Assembly (NCBI RefSeq): GCF_002531935.1
Contig: NZ_NWSV01000009.1
Span: forward strand, 1 to 64,000
DNA: 64,000 nt
Source of the DNA: Rhizobium chutanense
Lineage (GTDB): Bacteria > Pseudomonadota > Alphaproteobacteria > Rhizobiales > Rhizobiaceae
Direction of reading: 5' to 3'
Part shown: positions 54,888-63,009 of the stretch, one piece after another
Position numbering within the stretch: position 1 is the stretch's first letter
Layout: each line of letters opens with the position of its first letter
Made by a program: the position numbers and the translations under genes
The notes under the pieces: generated by a model
What the model was told of the DNA's origin: nothing
Seen by the model: only the letters and a program-made list of their open reading frames with translations
Database searches by the model: none

Positions 54888-56483
54888 TTATTCGGATACG
54901 TCGACGCCGTCGAAACGGTGAATGCCGAGCGGATCCATGAAGAAGCCCGAGACCTTCTTGCTCATCGGAACGAAGACGAGCGAATGGTCGAGGGTCGCCC
55001 AGGGGGCTTCCTTCTTGAAGATCAGCTGAGCCTGCTCATAGGCCTTGGTGCGCTCGCCGACATCGGCGGTGAGCTTGGCCTTGGTCATCAGCTCGTCATA
55101 TTCCTTGTTGCACCACTGTGCGCGGTTGTTGCCGCCGACAGCATCGCAGCCGAGCAGCGTATCCATGAAGTTGTCCGGATCGCCGTTGTCGCCGGTCCAG
55201 CCGAGGATGACGGCGCCGTCGCGCTTCACGTCGGAGGAGAGCTTCAGGTACTCGGCCCATTCATGGGTGACGATCTCGACCTTGACGCCGGCCTTGGCGA
55301 AATCGGCCTGGATCAGTTCGGCGGCGCGGCGCGCGTTCAGCATGTAGGGACGCGACACCGGCATCGCCCAGACCTTCATGCTGAGATCCTTGACGCCGGC
55401 ATCGGCGAGCGCCTTCTTGGCGGCGTCCGGATCGTACTTGTCGTCCTGAACGGCGTCGTTATAGGACCACATCGTCGGGGGGATCGGGTTCTTGGCAACG
55501 GCGGCCGCACCCTGGAAGACGGCGTCGATGATGGCCTGCTTGTTGATCGCCATGTTCAGCGCGCGGCGAACTTCCGGCTTGTCGAAGGGAGCCATCTGGG
55601 TGTTGTAGGCGAGGAAGCCGACATTGAGGCCGGCCTGTTCCATCACCGTCAGATTTCCATCCTTCTTCAGCTCGGGAACGTCGGCTGCATTCGGATAGGG
55701 GATCAGGTGGCACTCGCCGGCCTTCAACTTCTGGGCGCGCACGGCGGCGTCAGAGGTGATGGCGAAAACCAGATCGTCGATCTTTTCCTTGCCCTTGAAA
55801 TAGGTTTCGTTGGCCTTGTAGCGGATGACGGCATCCGGCTGGTAGGCGACGAAGGTGAAGGGGCCGGTGCCGAGCGGCTGCTGGTTCAGCTGCGCCATCT
55901 TGCCGTCGGCGGCGAGCTTGTCGGCATATTCCTTGGAAACGATCGAGGCGAAGTCCATGGCGAGGTCGGCGAGGAACGGCGCTTCGGGATGGTTGAGCGT
56001 GAACTTGACGGTGAGGTCATCGACCTTCTCGACCGACTTGATCAGCTCGGGGAAGCCCATGCCGGCGGCATATTCGTAAGAACCGCCCTCGACATACTTG
56101 TTCCACGGATTGTCGGATTTCAGCTGGCGCTCGAAGGAGAACACGACGTCGTCGGCGTTGAAATCGCGCGTCGGCGTGAAGAAGTCGGTGGTCTGATACT
56201 TGACGCCGGGATGAAGCTTGAAGGTGTACTCAGTGCCGTCGGCCGAAACGCTCCAGCTGTCGGCCAGGCCCGGCTCGATCTCGGTGCCGCCATGCTTGAA
56301 TTCGACGAGGCGGCTATAGACCGTGCGCGACGAGGCGTCGAAGGTCGTGCCTGCCGTGTAGAGGCTCGGGTCGAAACCCTCAGGCGAACCCTCGGAGCAA
56401 TAAACAAGGGTCTTGGACCAGGCCGACGTCGCCATGACCGAAATCAGGGCCGTCGCTGCCAGCATGACAGAGATCTTTTTCAT
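54888..56483 (-). CDS. dppA: Periplasmic dipeptide-binding protein DppA
   Basis: 531 residues with a Sec signal (MKKISVMLAATALISVMATSAW, cleavage after ~23). SBP family 5: LVYCSEGSPEGFDPSLYTAG at the mature N-terminus, SRLVEFKHGGTEIEPGLADSW and the family core ILGWTGDNGDPDNFMDTLL. It binds dipeptides, and in several bacteria also haem or 5-aminolevulinate, for the DppBCDF importer. rirA, an iron regulator, lies immediately upstream on the same strand but has its own terminator. Confidence 0.95.
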   Translation of the reverse strand: MKKISVMLAATALISVMATSAWSKTLVYCSEGSPEGFDPSLYTAGTTFDASSRTVYSRLVEFKHGGTEIEPGLADSWSVSADGTEYTFKLHPGVKYQTTDFFTPTRDFNADDVVFSFERQLKSDNPWNKYVEGGSYEYAAGMGFPELIKSVEKVDDLTVKFTLNHPEAPFLADLAMDFASIVSKEYADKLAADGKMAQLNQQPLGTGPFTFVAYQPDAVIRYKANETYFKGKEKIDDLVFAITSDAAVRAQKLKAGECHLIPYPNAADVPELKKDGNLTVMEQAGLNVGFLAYNTQMAPFDKPEVRRALNMAINKQAIIDAVFQGAAAVAKNPIPPTMWSYNDAVQDDKYDPDAAKKALADAGVKDLSMKVWAMPVSRPYMLNARRAAELIQADFAKAGVKVEIVTHEWAEYLKLSSDVKRDGAVILGWTGDNGDPDNFMDTLLGCDAVGGNNRAQWCNKEYDELMTKAKLTADVGERTKAYEQAQLIFKKEAPWATLDHSLVFVPMSKKVSGFFMDPLGIHRFDGVDVSE

Positions 56484-56787
56484 AATATTGTTTCCCGGTT
56501 GTTCTTTTTTGATGTTTGGAGACCTGGGACAGACATCCCGATCGACGCTCGATGGAACGACATTTATCTACTGAAAGCAACGGTCTACGGAGAAAATTTT
56601 TCCAGTTGGACAATTTTAGAAATTTTCAGTCAAAAATCGGCCTCATTTGGACATTTTCGGATAAAAATGACCGGGATTTCGTCGTATTTTGGATAATTGC
56701 GCCTTCGGAGCGTGTACAATCGGCCGGACTCGCCCGCCCCGCTTGCGGCATTTCTTCCTGCCAAGCCGGCTCAACCCAGCAAAAGAA
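56484..56787. other. AT-rich intergenic leader of the dpp operon
   Basis: About 300 bases between dppA and the rirA terminator with no gene. It is markedly richer in A and T than the flanks (for example around 56590-56690) and should contain the dpp promoter. A GGAGAAAATTTTTCC near-palindrome lies at ~56588-56602. No binding site was assigned. Confidence 0.5.
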
Positions 56788-56817
56788 AAACCGCGATTGC
56801 CGGGGCAATCGCGGTTT
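56788..56817 (-). terminator. Terminator of rirA
   Basis: AAACCGCGATTGC (56788-56800) pairs with GCAATCGCGGTTT (56805-56817) around a CGGG loop. On the minus strand it is followed by TTCTTTTGC. It lies 28 bases after the rirA stop. Confidence 0.8.
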
Positions 56818-56844
56818 CACAAACTCTTTGCTGGTCGCTTAGAT

Positions 56845-57327
56845 TCAGGCGGCCGGCGCAACGATCGCGGGTTTGCGATAGGGCTGCTCGCCGGTGATTC
56901 CGAGAAGGAAATTGATCTGCGGACGCGCCTTGACGAGATCGTCGATGGAATATTCCGACAGCACGGCGAAGAAGGCGTTGAGCGCCTTTCGCAGCGCCGA
57001 ATTCAGGCCGCAGCTATCGACCAGCGGGCATTCGACCATGCCGTCATCCTCGAAGCATTCGGCCATGGCGAAACTGTCTTCCGTCACCCGCACGACATCG
57101 AAGAGGGTGATATCGGCGGCCGGCTTGCCCAGGCGTACGCCGCCATTGCGGCCGCGCACCGTCTCGACCAGACCCGCCTTGTTGAGCGGCTGGAGGATCT
57201 TGAAAAGAAAGAGTTCGGAAACACCGTAGGCCTTGGCGATTTCCGGAATCCGGCTCAAGTGCCCGTCATTGGCAGCACAATACATCAACATGCGAACCGC
57301 ATAGTTGGTCTGCTTCGTCAACCGCAT
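56845..57327 (-). CDS. rirA: Rrf2-family rhizobial iron regulator RirA
   Basis: 160 residues. The winged HTH covers ~1-70 (TNYAVRMLMYCAAN, SELFLFKILQPLNKAGLVET, RGRNGGVRLGKP). Three Cys at 91, 100 and 106 (ECFED, ECPLVDSC) are the Fe-S cluster ligands. The sequence agrees almost throughout with what I recall of R. leguminosarum RirA, which represses iron-uptake genes when iron is sufficient and senses iron through its cluster. Confidence 0.96.
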   Translation of the reverse strand: MRLTKQTNYAVRMLMYCAANDGHLSRIPEIAKAYGVSELFLFKILQPLNKAGLVETVRGRNGGVRLGKPAADITLFDVVRVTEDSFAMAECFEDDGMVECPLVDSCGLNSALRKALNAFFAVLSEYSIDDLVKARPQINFLLGITGEQPYRKPAIVAPAA

Positions 57328-57497
57328 GCCGATCTCCTGACTCGTGCCTGTTCGGACCTATATAGGCGGTTTGGCAGTTTTGAACAATTCCAAAATATGA
57401 AATTCGCATTCAGCTTATGAGGCCATTTGCCGCGACATCAATCGGCAGCTCATCTGAAATCGATACGCGCAAAAATCAACACGTTGAAATCAAAGAA

Positions 57498-57521
57498 TTC
57501 GGGGGCCAAAAGGCCCCCGAA
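57498..57521 (-). terminator. Terminator of mmsA
   Basis: TTCGGGGGCC (57498-57507), AAAA loop, GGCCCCCGAA (57512-57521). On the minus strand it is followed by TTCTTTGATTT. It lies 30 bases after the mmsA stop. Confidence 0.75.
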
Positions 57522-57551
57522 CGACAGATTGCAGATCGATGATCGTGCAGA

Positions 57552-59048
57552 TCACTTCATCGTCGGCATGACGAATTCGGCGCCGCTCTTGATGCCGGAG
57601 GGCCAGCGGGCGGTGACGGTCTTGGTCTTCGTCCAGAACTTGATCGAATCCGTGCCGTGCTGGTTGAGATCGCCGAAGCTCGAGGCCTTCCAGCCGCCGA
57701 AGGAGTGGTAGGCGAGCGGAACCGGGATCGGAACGTTGATGCCGATCATGCCGATATTGATGCGGGAGGCGAAATCGCGGGCGGCATCGCCGTCGCGGGT
57801 GTAGATCGCGACGCCGTTGCCATATTCGTGCTTCATCGGCAGCGACAGCGCTTCTTCGTAGTTCTGCGCGCGAACGACGGAGAGGACGGGCCCGAAGATC
57901 TCGGTCTTGTAGATGTCCATCTCGGGCGTGACGTGGTCGAACAGGCAGCCGCCGACGAAATAGCCGTCTTCATAACCCTGGAGCTTGAAATCGCGGCCGT
58001 CGACGACGAGCTTGGCGCCTTCCTCGATGCCGCGGTCGATCAGGCCGCGGACACGGTTATAGGCGTCCTTGGTGACGAGCGGGCCCATATCGGCCTTGTC
58101 GTCGGTATAGGGGCCGATGCGCAGCGATTCGATCTTCGGCGTCAGCGCCTCGACGAGGCGGTTGGCGGTCTCTTCGCCGACCGGGACGGCAACCGAGATC
58201 GCCATGCAGCGCTCGCCGGCCGAACCGTAGCCCGCACCCATCAGCGCGTTGACGGCCTGATCCATATCGGCATCCGGCATGATGATCATGTGGTTCTTGG
58301 CACCGCCGAAGCACTGGGCGCGCTTGCCGTTCATCGCCGCCGTGCCATAGACGTAGCGGGCGATCGGCGTCGAGCCGACGAAGGAAACGGCGCCGATATC
58401 GGGATCGGTGAGGATCGCATCGACGGCACCCTTGTCGCCGTTGACGACGTTGAGGATGCCGGCCGGCAGGCCGGCCTCGATCATCAACTCGCCGAGACGG
58501 ATCGGCAGGGAGGGATCACGCTCGGAAGGCTTCAGGATGAAGGCGTTGCCGCAGGCGATCGCCGGCGCAAACATCCACATCGGGATCATGCCCGGGAAGT
58601 TGAACGGCGTGATGCCGGCGCCAATGCCGACCGGCTGGCGGATCGAGTACATGTCGATCGCCGGACCCGCGCCCTCGGTGAATTCGCCCTTGGCGAGATG
58701 CGGAATGCCGCAGACGAATTCGCAGACTTCGAGGCCGCGGATGACATCGCCCTTGGCATCTTCGATCGTCTTGCCGTGTTCCTTGGAAATCAGTTCGGCA
58801 AGTTCGTCCATGTGCTTGTTCAGGAGTTCGACGAACTTGAAGAAGACGCGGGCGCGGCGCTGCGGATTGGTGGCAGCCCATTTCGGCTGCGCGGCCTTGG
58901 CGTTTTCGACTGCGGCGCGCAGTTCCTCGACGCTTGCAAGCGCGACCGTCGCCTGCACTTCGCCGGTCGCCGGATTGTAGACGTTGCTGACGCGGCCGCT
59001 GGTGCCGGCAACATGCTTGCCGCCGATGAAATGACCGATCTCACGCAT
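57552..59048 (-). CDS. mmsA: Methylmalonate-semialdehyde dehydrogenase (CoA-acylating)
   Basis: 498 residues from ATG 59048 with AGGAGGAG upstream. Aldehyde dehydrogenase fold: ITPFNFPGMIPMWMFAPAIA, KPSERDPSLPIRL, FVGSTPIARYVYG, and the catalytic Cys in GSAGERCMAISVAV. It lacks the general-base Glu of hydrolytic ALDHs in ...CFGGAKNHMII, which is typical of the CoA-acylating MmsA/IolA group. It converts (methyl)malonate semialdehyde to propionyl- or acetyl-CoA in valine and inositol catabolism. It is divergent from the monooxygenase-LysR unit. Confidence 0.95.
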   Translation of the reverse strand: MREIGHFIGGKHVAGTSGRVSNVYNPATGEVQATVALASVEELRAAVENAKAAQPKWAATNPQRRARVFFKFVELLNKHMDELAELISKEHGKTIEDAKGDVIRGLEVCEFVCGIPHLAKGEFTEGAGPAIDMYSIRQPVGIGAGITPFNFPGMIPMWMFAPAIACGNAFILKPSERDPSLPIRLGELMIEAGLPAGILNVVNGDKGAVDAILTDPDIGAVSFVGSTPIARYVYGTAAMNGKRAQCFGGAKNHMIIMPDADMDQAVNALMGAGYGSAGERCMAISVAVPVGEETANRLVEALTPKIESLRIGPYTDDKADMGPLVTKDAYNRVRGLIDRGIEEGAKLVVDGRDFKLQGYEDGYFVGGCLFDHVTPEMDIYKTEIFGPVLSVVRAQNYEEALSLPMKHEYGNGVAIYTRDGDAARDFASRINIGMIGINVPIPVPLAYHSFGGWKASSFGDLNQHGTDSIKFWTKTKTVTARWPSGIKSGAEFVMPTMK

Positions 59049-59092
59049 GGGATGCTCCTCCTGTTTTTGGGATGGCCTACAATCGCACTTCA

Positions 59093-59104
59093 ATTTGCAC
59101 AAAT
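59093..59104. promoter_or_regulatory. Candidate LysR site between mmsA and the divergent unit
   Basis: ATTTGCACAAAT has inverted 5-base arms ATTTG/CAAAT. It lies 45 bases upstream of the mmsA ATG and ~135 bases upstream of the divergent operon that encodes a LysR protein. Confidence 0.3.
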
Positions 59105-59239
59105 CAATGCGCTGATATAAGGAACTGTTGTGCGTGAATTATAGTCCTATCATTGCATCAAGCGCTGCTGCTTCCAAACTTGGCACGGCGCGCCGACAAG
59201 TCAAATGCCGACACGTCAAACCCTGGGGAGGTCAAACCG

Positions 59240-59554
59240 ATGAGCCGGAAACCCGTCGTCAGAATGGCTGAGCTGGAGATCGATCCGGACAGGCTGGAAA
59301 CCTATCGCGAATTGCTGACCGAAGAGATCGAAGCATCGGTGGCGCTGGAAGACGGCGTGCTTTCGCTCAGCGCCGTTTCCATCAGAGACAAGCCGAACCA
59401 CATCCGTATTCTCGAGATCTATGCCGGCCAGGAGGCCTACGAGGCCCATCTGCAGGCGCCGCATTTCCTCAAATACAAGAAGCTGACGGCTGATATGGTG
59501 ACATCGCTGACGCTGATCGAGGTCGATCCGATCGCCATGCGTGCCAAGCCATGA
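59240..59554 (+). CDS. Antibiotic-biosynthesis-monooxygenase-like (ABM/YgiN) protein
   Basis: 104 residues from ATG 59240 with GGGGAGG upstream. The single ferredoxin-like ABM domain has VRMAELEIDPDRLETYRELL, the EDGVLSLSAV strand and ILEIYAGQEAYEAHLQAPHF, the conserved His region. Members are cofactor-free quinol or haem-related monooxygenases; the substrate is unknown. It overlaps the following LysR gene by ATGA. Confidence 0.82.
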   Translation: MSRKPVVRMAELEIDPDRLETYRELLTEEIEASVALEDGVLSLSAVSIRDKPNHIRILEIYAGQEAYEAHLQAPHFLKYKKLTADMVTSLTLIEVDPIAMRAKP

Positions 59555-60432
59555 ACTGGGACGATGTTCGGATTTTCCTCGCCGTCGCCCGCACCGGGCA
59601 GATTCTCGCCGCCTCGAAGCGGCTGGGGCTCAATCACGCCACGCTCTCGCGCCGATTGACGTCGCTGGAAGAGGCGCTGAAGACGCGGCTTTTCATCCGC
59701 CGCACGAATGGCTGCGAACTGACGGCCGAAGGCGAAATGTTCCTGGCATCGGCAGAGCGGATGGAAACCGAAATGCTCGCCGTGCAGGCGAGCCTCGGCC
59801 ATACCGATACGGCCATTGCCGGGACGGTGCGCGTCGGCGCGCCCGATGGCTTCGGCGTTTCCTTTCTGGCGCCGCGCATGGGCCGGCTGATCGAGCGCCA
59901 TCCCGAGCTGAAGATCCAGCTCGTCCCGGTGCCGCGCTCCTTCTCACTGTCGCAGCGCGAGGCCGATATCGCCATCACCCTGGAGCGGCCCGAACAGGGC
60001 CGGCTCGTCTCCTCCAAGCTCACCGATTATACGCTCGGCCTCTATGCCTCGCGCGACTATCTCGCCTCCCACGGCACACCCGGCGATATCGACGCGTTGA
60101 AGGCGCATCCGCGGATCGGTTATGTCGAAGATCTGATCTTCACCGCCTCGCTGAATTTCTCCGGCGAGGTGATGCGCAGCTGGGATGCCAGCTTCGAGAT
60201 CTCGACGGCGATCGGGCAGACGGAGGCGGTCCGATCCGGCGCTGGCATCGGCATCCTGCACGATTATATCGCCCGGCAATATCCGGAACTCCAGCGCATC
60301 CTGCCGGAGATTTCGATCCGGCGCGCCTACTGGACGACCTATCACGAAACAGCGCGCGACCTCGTGCGCGTTAGGAGCGTTGCCGATTTCCTGCAGGAAC
60401 TGGTCGGCGCCGAACGGCAGATCTTCCTTTAA
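59551..60432 (+). CDS. LysR-type transcriptional regulator
   Basis: 293 residues. HTH: WDDVRIFLAVARTGQILAAS with LGLNHATLSRRLTSLEEAL. The effector domain starts with GTVRVGAPDGFGVSFLAPRM. It is co-translated with the ABM gene and divergent from mmsA, which makes mmsA its most likely target. Its end meets the small convergent gene with a 4-base overlap. Confidence 0.87.
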   Translation: MNWDDVRIFLAVARTGQILAASKRLGLNHATLSRRLTSLEEALKTRLFIRRTNGCELTAEGEMFLASAERMETEMLAVQASLGHTDTAIAGTVRVGAPDGFGVSFLAPRMGRLIERHPELKIQLVPVPRSFSLSQREADIAITLERPEQGRLVSSKLTDYTLGLYASRDYLASHGTPGDIDALKAHPRIGYVEDLIFTASLNFSGEVMRSWDASFEISTAIGQTEAVRSGAGIGILHDYIARQYPELQRILPEISIRRAYWTTYHETARDLVRVRSVADFLQELVGAERQIFL

Positions 60433-60599
60433 CAGGAGGCGGAAACGTGCTTGGCCGGCCCGTCGTTCTCATCCGGGTTCGGAACCGGCGCCTCGTCGGG
60501 CAGTCGGTCAGGCTCCGGCTCCTTGATCGGCGGCACCGGCTTCCAGCCGGGCGCCGGCATCGGCGGCTGGTCGGGAATGGGTTCGTTGGGCACGGACAT
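60429..60599 (-). CDS. Small proline-rich protein
   Basis: 56 residues from ATG 60599 (MSVPNEPIPDQPPMPAPG), which has AAGGGAGACGG upstream. Over a quarter Pro with many acidic residues; no membrane helix or known domain. It is probably an intrinsically disordered cytoplasmic peptide. The good ribosome site supports translation. No function is proposed. Confidence 0.6.
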   Translation of the reverse strand: MSVPNEPIPDQPPMPAPGWKPVPPIKEPEPDRLPDEAPVPNPDENDGPAKHVSASC

Positions 60600-60646
60600 A
60601 ACCGTCTCCCTTTTCATGTTGTGATCAATGTTGTGTCCGGCCGAGG

Positions 60647-61084
60647 CTATTTGTCCGGCTTCATCGATTCGGCAGCCCGCATCGGCATGCTGTCGATGAT
60701 GGCGAAGAGCTCGCCATTGGTAACGGGCTCGCTGACCTTGAGCTTGACCGTGCCGTCCTTGCCGACAAGGAAGGCCGCGAATTCGCCCGCCTCGGGCGCC
60801 TCCAATTCGCGGCGGATCGATTTGCCGTCGAGAGCGTCGGCCGCACCGAAAAGCGGCCGGACACTGCCACCCGAAACCTTCAGCACCACCATATCGCGCT
60901 CATCGAGCCCGCTCCGGTCGGCCAGCAGCTGATTTTCCTGGCGGGCGGCACGGGCATTGTCGCTATCGGCGAAAAGGACGAAGACACGGTTCTTCCATTG
61001 GAACGCCGCAAGGCTTTCGACCGGCGCATAGGCGCTGTTCGTCTCGTCGATCTTGGTCGCACCGTAGAGAAGGGTTTTCGACAT
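60647..61084 (-). CDS. DUF4174-type protein, thioredoxin-like
   Basis: 145 residues from ATG 61084 (MSKTLLYGATKIDE). SLAAFQWKNRVFVLFADSDN, then LLADRSGLDERDMVVLKVSG and FLVGKDGTVKLKVSEPVTNG, follow the DUF4174 pattern, a thioredoxin-like fold without the CxxC pair. There is no signal peptide in this start choice. It lies upstream of the proline-rich gene on the same strand with 47 bases between. Confidence 0.75.
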   Translation of the reverse strand: MSKTLLYGATKIDETNSAYAPVESLAAFQWKNRVFVLFADSDNARAARQENQLLADRSGLDERDMVVLKVSGGSVRPLFGAADALDGKSIRRELEAPEAGEFAAFLVGKDGTVKLKVSEPVTNGELFAIIDSMPMRAAESMKPDK

Positions 61085-61200
61085 GCATATTCTCCCGCTA
61101 ACGTGGAGAACGGCGCGAGACGGCGTGGGTTCCATGGAAAGGGCAGGAACCAGTTCCGAGATAGCAGATATCTACGTCAATTATCTGATCGTTTGTGTGT

Positions 61201-61641
61201 TCAGAAGCTAGGCGACTGCAGGTGTTTGCCAACCTTTGCTTTGACCTCCCTCAGAGTGGCGGCCAAGCGATTAAGCTGAGTGTGCTCTGTTATCCGCTCC
61301 GGAGCATAGCGCGAAATGAGATACTCCCGCTTTGCTGTCATTTCTTCCAAATGCAGGGCGGTCTTTTTTCTCAATTTGAGTTTGGCAACGAACGTTGGCT
61401 CAGCGAGGCTGTGCATCCGCTTGCGTATTTCCTCCGGCGCAACGCCCTCATGCCGCAGGAAGGCATTCAAGTACAGTTCAATAGCGTGAATTGCGCACAT
61501 ACGTGCAGGTGCAATGGAGAGGGGTGCCTCTTTCTGACTCTCGCTGAACAGGACGCTCGAAGCGCGAAAATAAGCATTCGCCAAATTTAGAACTTCCAAG
61601 AGGTTGGCATCTGAACCCGGATATAGATTACTCAAAGGCAT
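61201..61641 (-). CDS. Hypothetical protein, possibly HEPN-like
   Basis: 146 residues from ATG 61641 (MPLSNLYPGSDANLL); ATG 61701 would add 20 residues. All-helical prediction. The segment ARMCAIHAIELYLNAFLRHE resembles the first helices of HEPN-type domains, but the RxxxxH motif is not evident. Base composition is lower in GC than the neighbours, and ~440 empty bases follow upstream. It could be a recent acquisition. The function is unknown. Confidence 0.55.
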   Translation of the reverse strand: MPLSNLYPGSDANLLEVLNLANAYFRASSVLFSESQKEAPLSIAPARMCAIHAIELYLNAFLRHEGVAPEEIRKRMHSLAEPTFVAKLKLRKKTALHLEEMTAKREYLISRYAPERITEHTQLNRLAATLREVKAKVGKHLQSPSF

Positions 61642-61701
61642 CTTCGGCAAACGGTTTTCTCGTCCGTCATTTACGATCAAGTATGTCGAACAGATCGACA
61701 T

Positions 61702-62140
61702 CGTTCATCGAGAAATTTCCCAGCCAAAATCTACATTGTAAAGTGAAGCGAATTGGTAAATGCCTCACCTGAATTGGTACGCCAAACAATCCGAGGCAAT
61801 ACTAATTTATGCCCATAGTTCCGAAGATTATCCCCGCCTTTCACCGCGATGAAATTCATTACACACTCACAATAACACTTCAGAAGCAGCAGCTATACTC
61901 TCCGCAAGCGACTTTACTGCCCGTTGCAGAAGGTTTGGGTCTGAGGGTATGTCTCGAGTCTCCGTTCGAAAGACGATTTTCTCAAGATTTCAGCGCGACG
62001 GATCAGACTCTAATAATTCTGACTGTCATTTAGCAGCATGCGAGATGTTCAAGACGGCTTCCACAGCGACGTTTCGGAACATACGCCCTTCCCGCCTGAA
62101 TGACCGTATTACCACTCGCCTGATTTCAATGTGGAAGAAA
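61702..62140. other. Intergenic, no gene recognised
   Basis: About 440 bases with low GC and only short open frames lacking family features or ribosome sites. It separates the HEPN-like gene from tRNA-His. I see no repeats or hairpins that I can support. Confidence 0.5.
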
Positions 62141-62217
62141 TGGTACGGTTGGGGGGTCTCGAACCTCCGACCTCAGGTGCCACAAACCTGCGCTCTAACC
62201 AACTGAGCTACAACCGC
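62141..62217 (-). tRNA. tRNA-His (anticodon GUG)
   Basis: On the minus strand the acceptor GCGGTTG (62217-62211) pairs with CAACCGT (62151-62145), so position 1-72 is a G-U pair; position 73 is A and CCA is encoded (62143-62141). The anticodon stem is CAGGT/ACCTG with loop TTGTGGC and anticodon GTG at 62181-62183. The usual bacterial C73 opposite G-1 is absent, which is the known alphaproteobacterial exception. Confidence 0.96.
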
Positions 62218-62244
62218 ATAAATCACGCTTGGCGCGACGGGGGT

Positions 62245-62273
62245 CACATACGAGGACTTGGCGATGAATTCAA
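62245..62273 (-). promoter_or_regulatory. Promoter of tRNA-His
   Basis: On the minus strand TTGAAT (complement of 62268-62273) and TATGTG (complement of 62245-62250) are spaced by 17 bases, and the -10 lies 27 bases before the tRNA 5' end. Confidence 0.5.
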
Positions 62274-62296
62274 GCCCCATTCCTCGTCAATATACA

Positions 62297-62325
62297 AAAA
62301 GGCTGGACGCGAGGTCCAGCCTTTT
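62297..62325. terminator. Bidirectional-type terminator after the phasin gene
   Basis: AAAAGGCTGGAC (62297-62308), loop GCGAG, GTCCAGCCTTTT (62314-62325) form a perfect 12-base stem with a T-run on either strand. It lies 21 bases after the minus-strand phasin stop. Confidence 0.85.
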
Positions 62326-62346
62326 GTCACTGAAGGGTAAGACCGA

Positions 62347-62796
62347 TCAGGCCTTCTTGAAGGAAGCCATGGCCTTTTCGGCGGCGTCCTTGGAGGGCTT
62401 TGCCAGCTTTTCGGCCACCTGCTTGGTGGTTTCCTGGATCGACTTCGCCTGTTCGACGGCGAGTTCGGCCTGCTTGCGCAGGAAAGTGGTCTGCAGCTCG
62501 AAGAATTCAGCCGGCGACTTGACGCCGAGCAGCGCTTCCAGGTGCGAGAGCGAGCTCTCGGCATTGACGCGCAGGACGTCGATTGCCTTGAGGCCGAGCT
62601 CGACGCTGCCGGCCTGTGCCGTCTGGACGGTGGCTTCGAGGGTCTTGCCGGCTTCTTCGCCGGCGGTCTTCAGCTTGGCATAGGCGTCTTTCGACTGCTG
62701 AGCGCCCTTTTCGGCGAAATCACGGAAGGATTCCGCGAACTTGGACGGGTCGAAAGAAGCGATTGAAAAAACGTCGTCGGTCTTTATGGTAGCCAT
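62347..62796 (-). CDS. phaP: Phasin family protein
   Basis: 149 residues from ATG 62796 (MATIKTDDVFSIASFDPSKF). It is almost wholly amphipathic helix with Ala/Lys/Glu-rich heptads and the Phasin_2 core SSLSHLEALLGVKSPAEFFELQ. Phasins coat polyhydroxybutyrate granules and limit their size. The C-terminus is basic (AMASFKKA), like other rhizobial phasins. It is divergent from cbrA, with ~213 bases between. Confidence 0.9.
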   Translation of the reverse strand: MATIKTDDVFSIASFDPSKFAESFRDFAEKGAQQSKDAYAKLKTAGEEAGKTLEATVQTAQAGSVELGLKAIDVLRVNAESSLSHLEALLGVKSPAEFFELQTTFLRKQAELAVEQAKSIQETTKQVAEKLAKPSKDAAEKAMASFKKA

Positions 62797-63009
62797 GGGT
62801 CGCATCCTTTGGGCTGAGGCAGTCGCTGCCTGTGTTAGTTGGATGATGCTCATATAAGGCATTTCATTGTGCATTGCAACAATTATTGTGCGACGCACAA
62901 TCCGTTAACCTTGCCGGCCGAAAACACCCTGTTCTTCTGGACCGGCATGCGCCCCGCAGTTATTAATAAGCCGTTAATTTAAGAAGGCCGACAGCGACAA
63001 GGTTCGATC

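Noticed and set aside
52890..56696. A 1268-codon open frame on the plus strand opposite dppABC
   Set aside because: Composition is Asp/Glu/His/Arg-rich with no domain, and it is the mirror of well-conserved transporter genes on the other strand.
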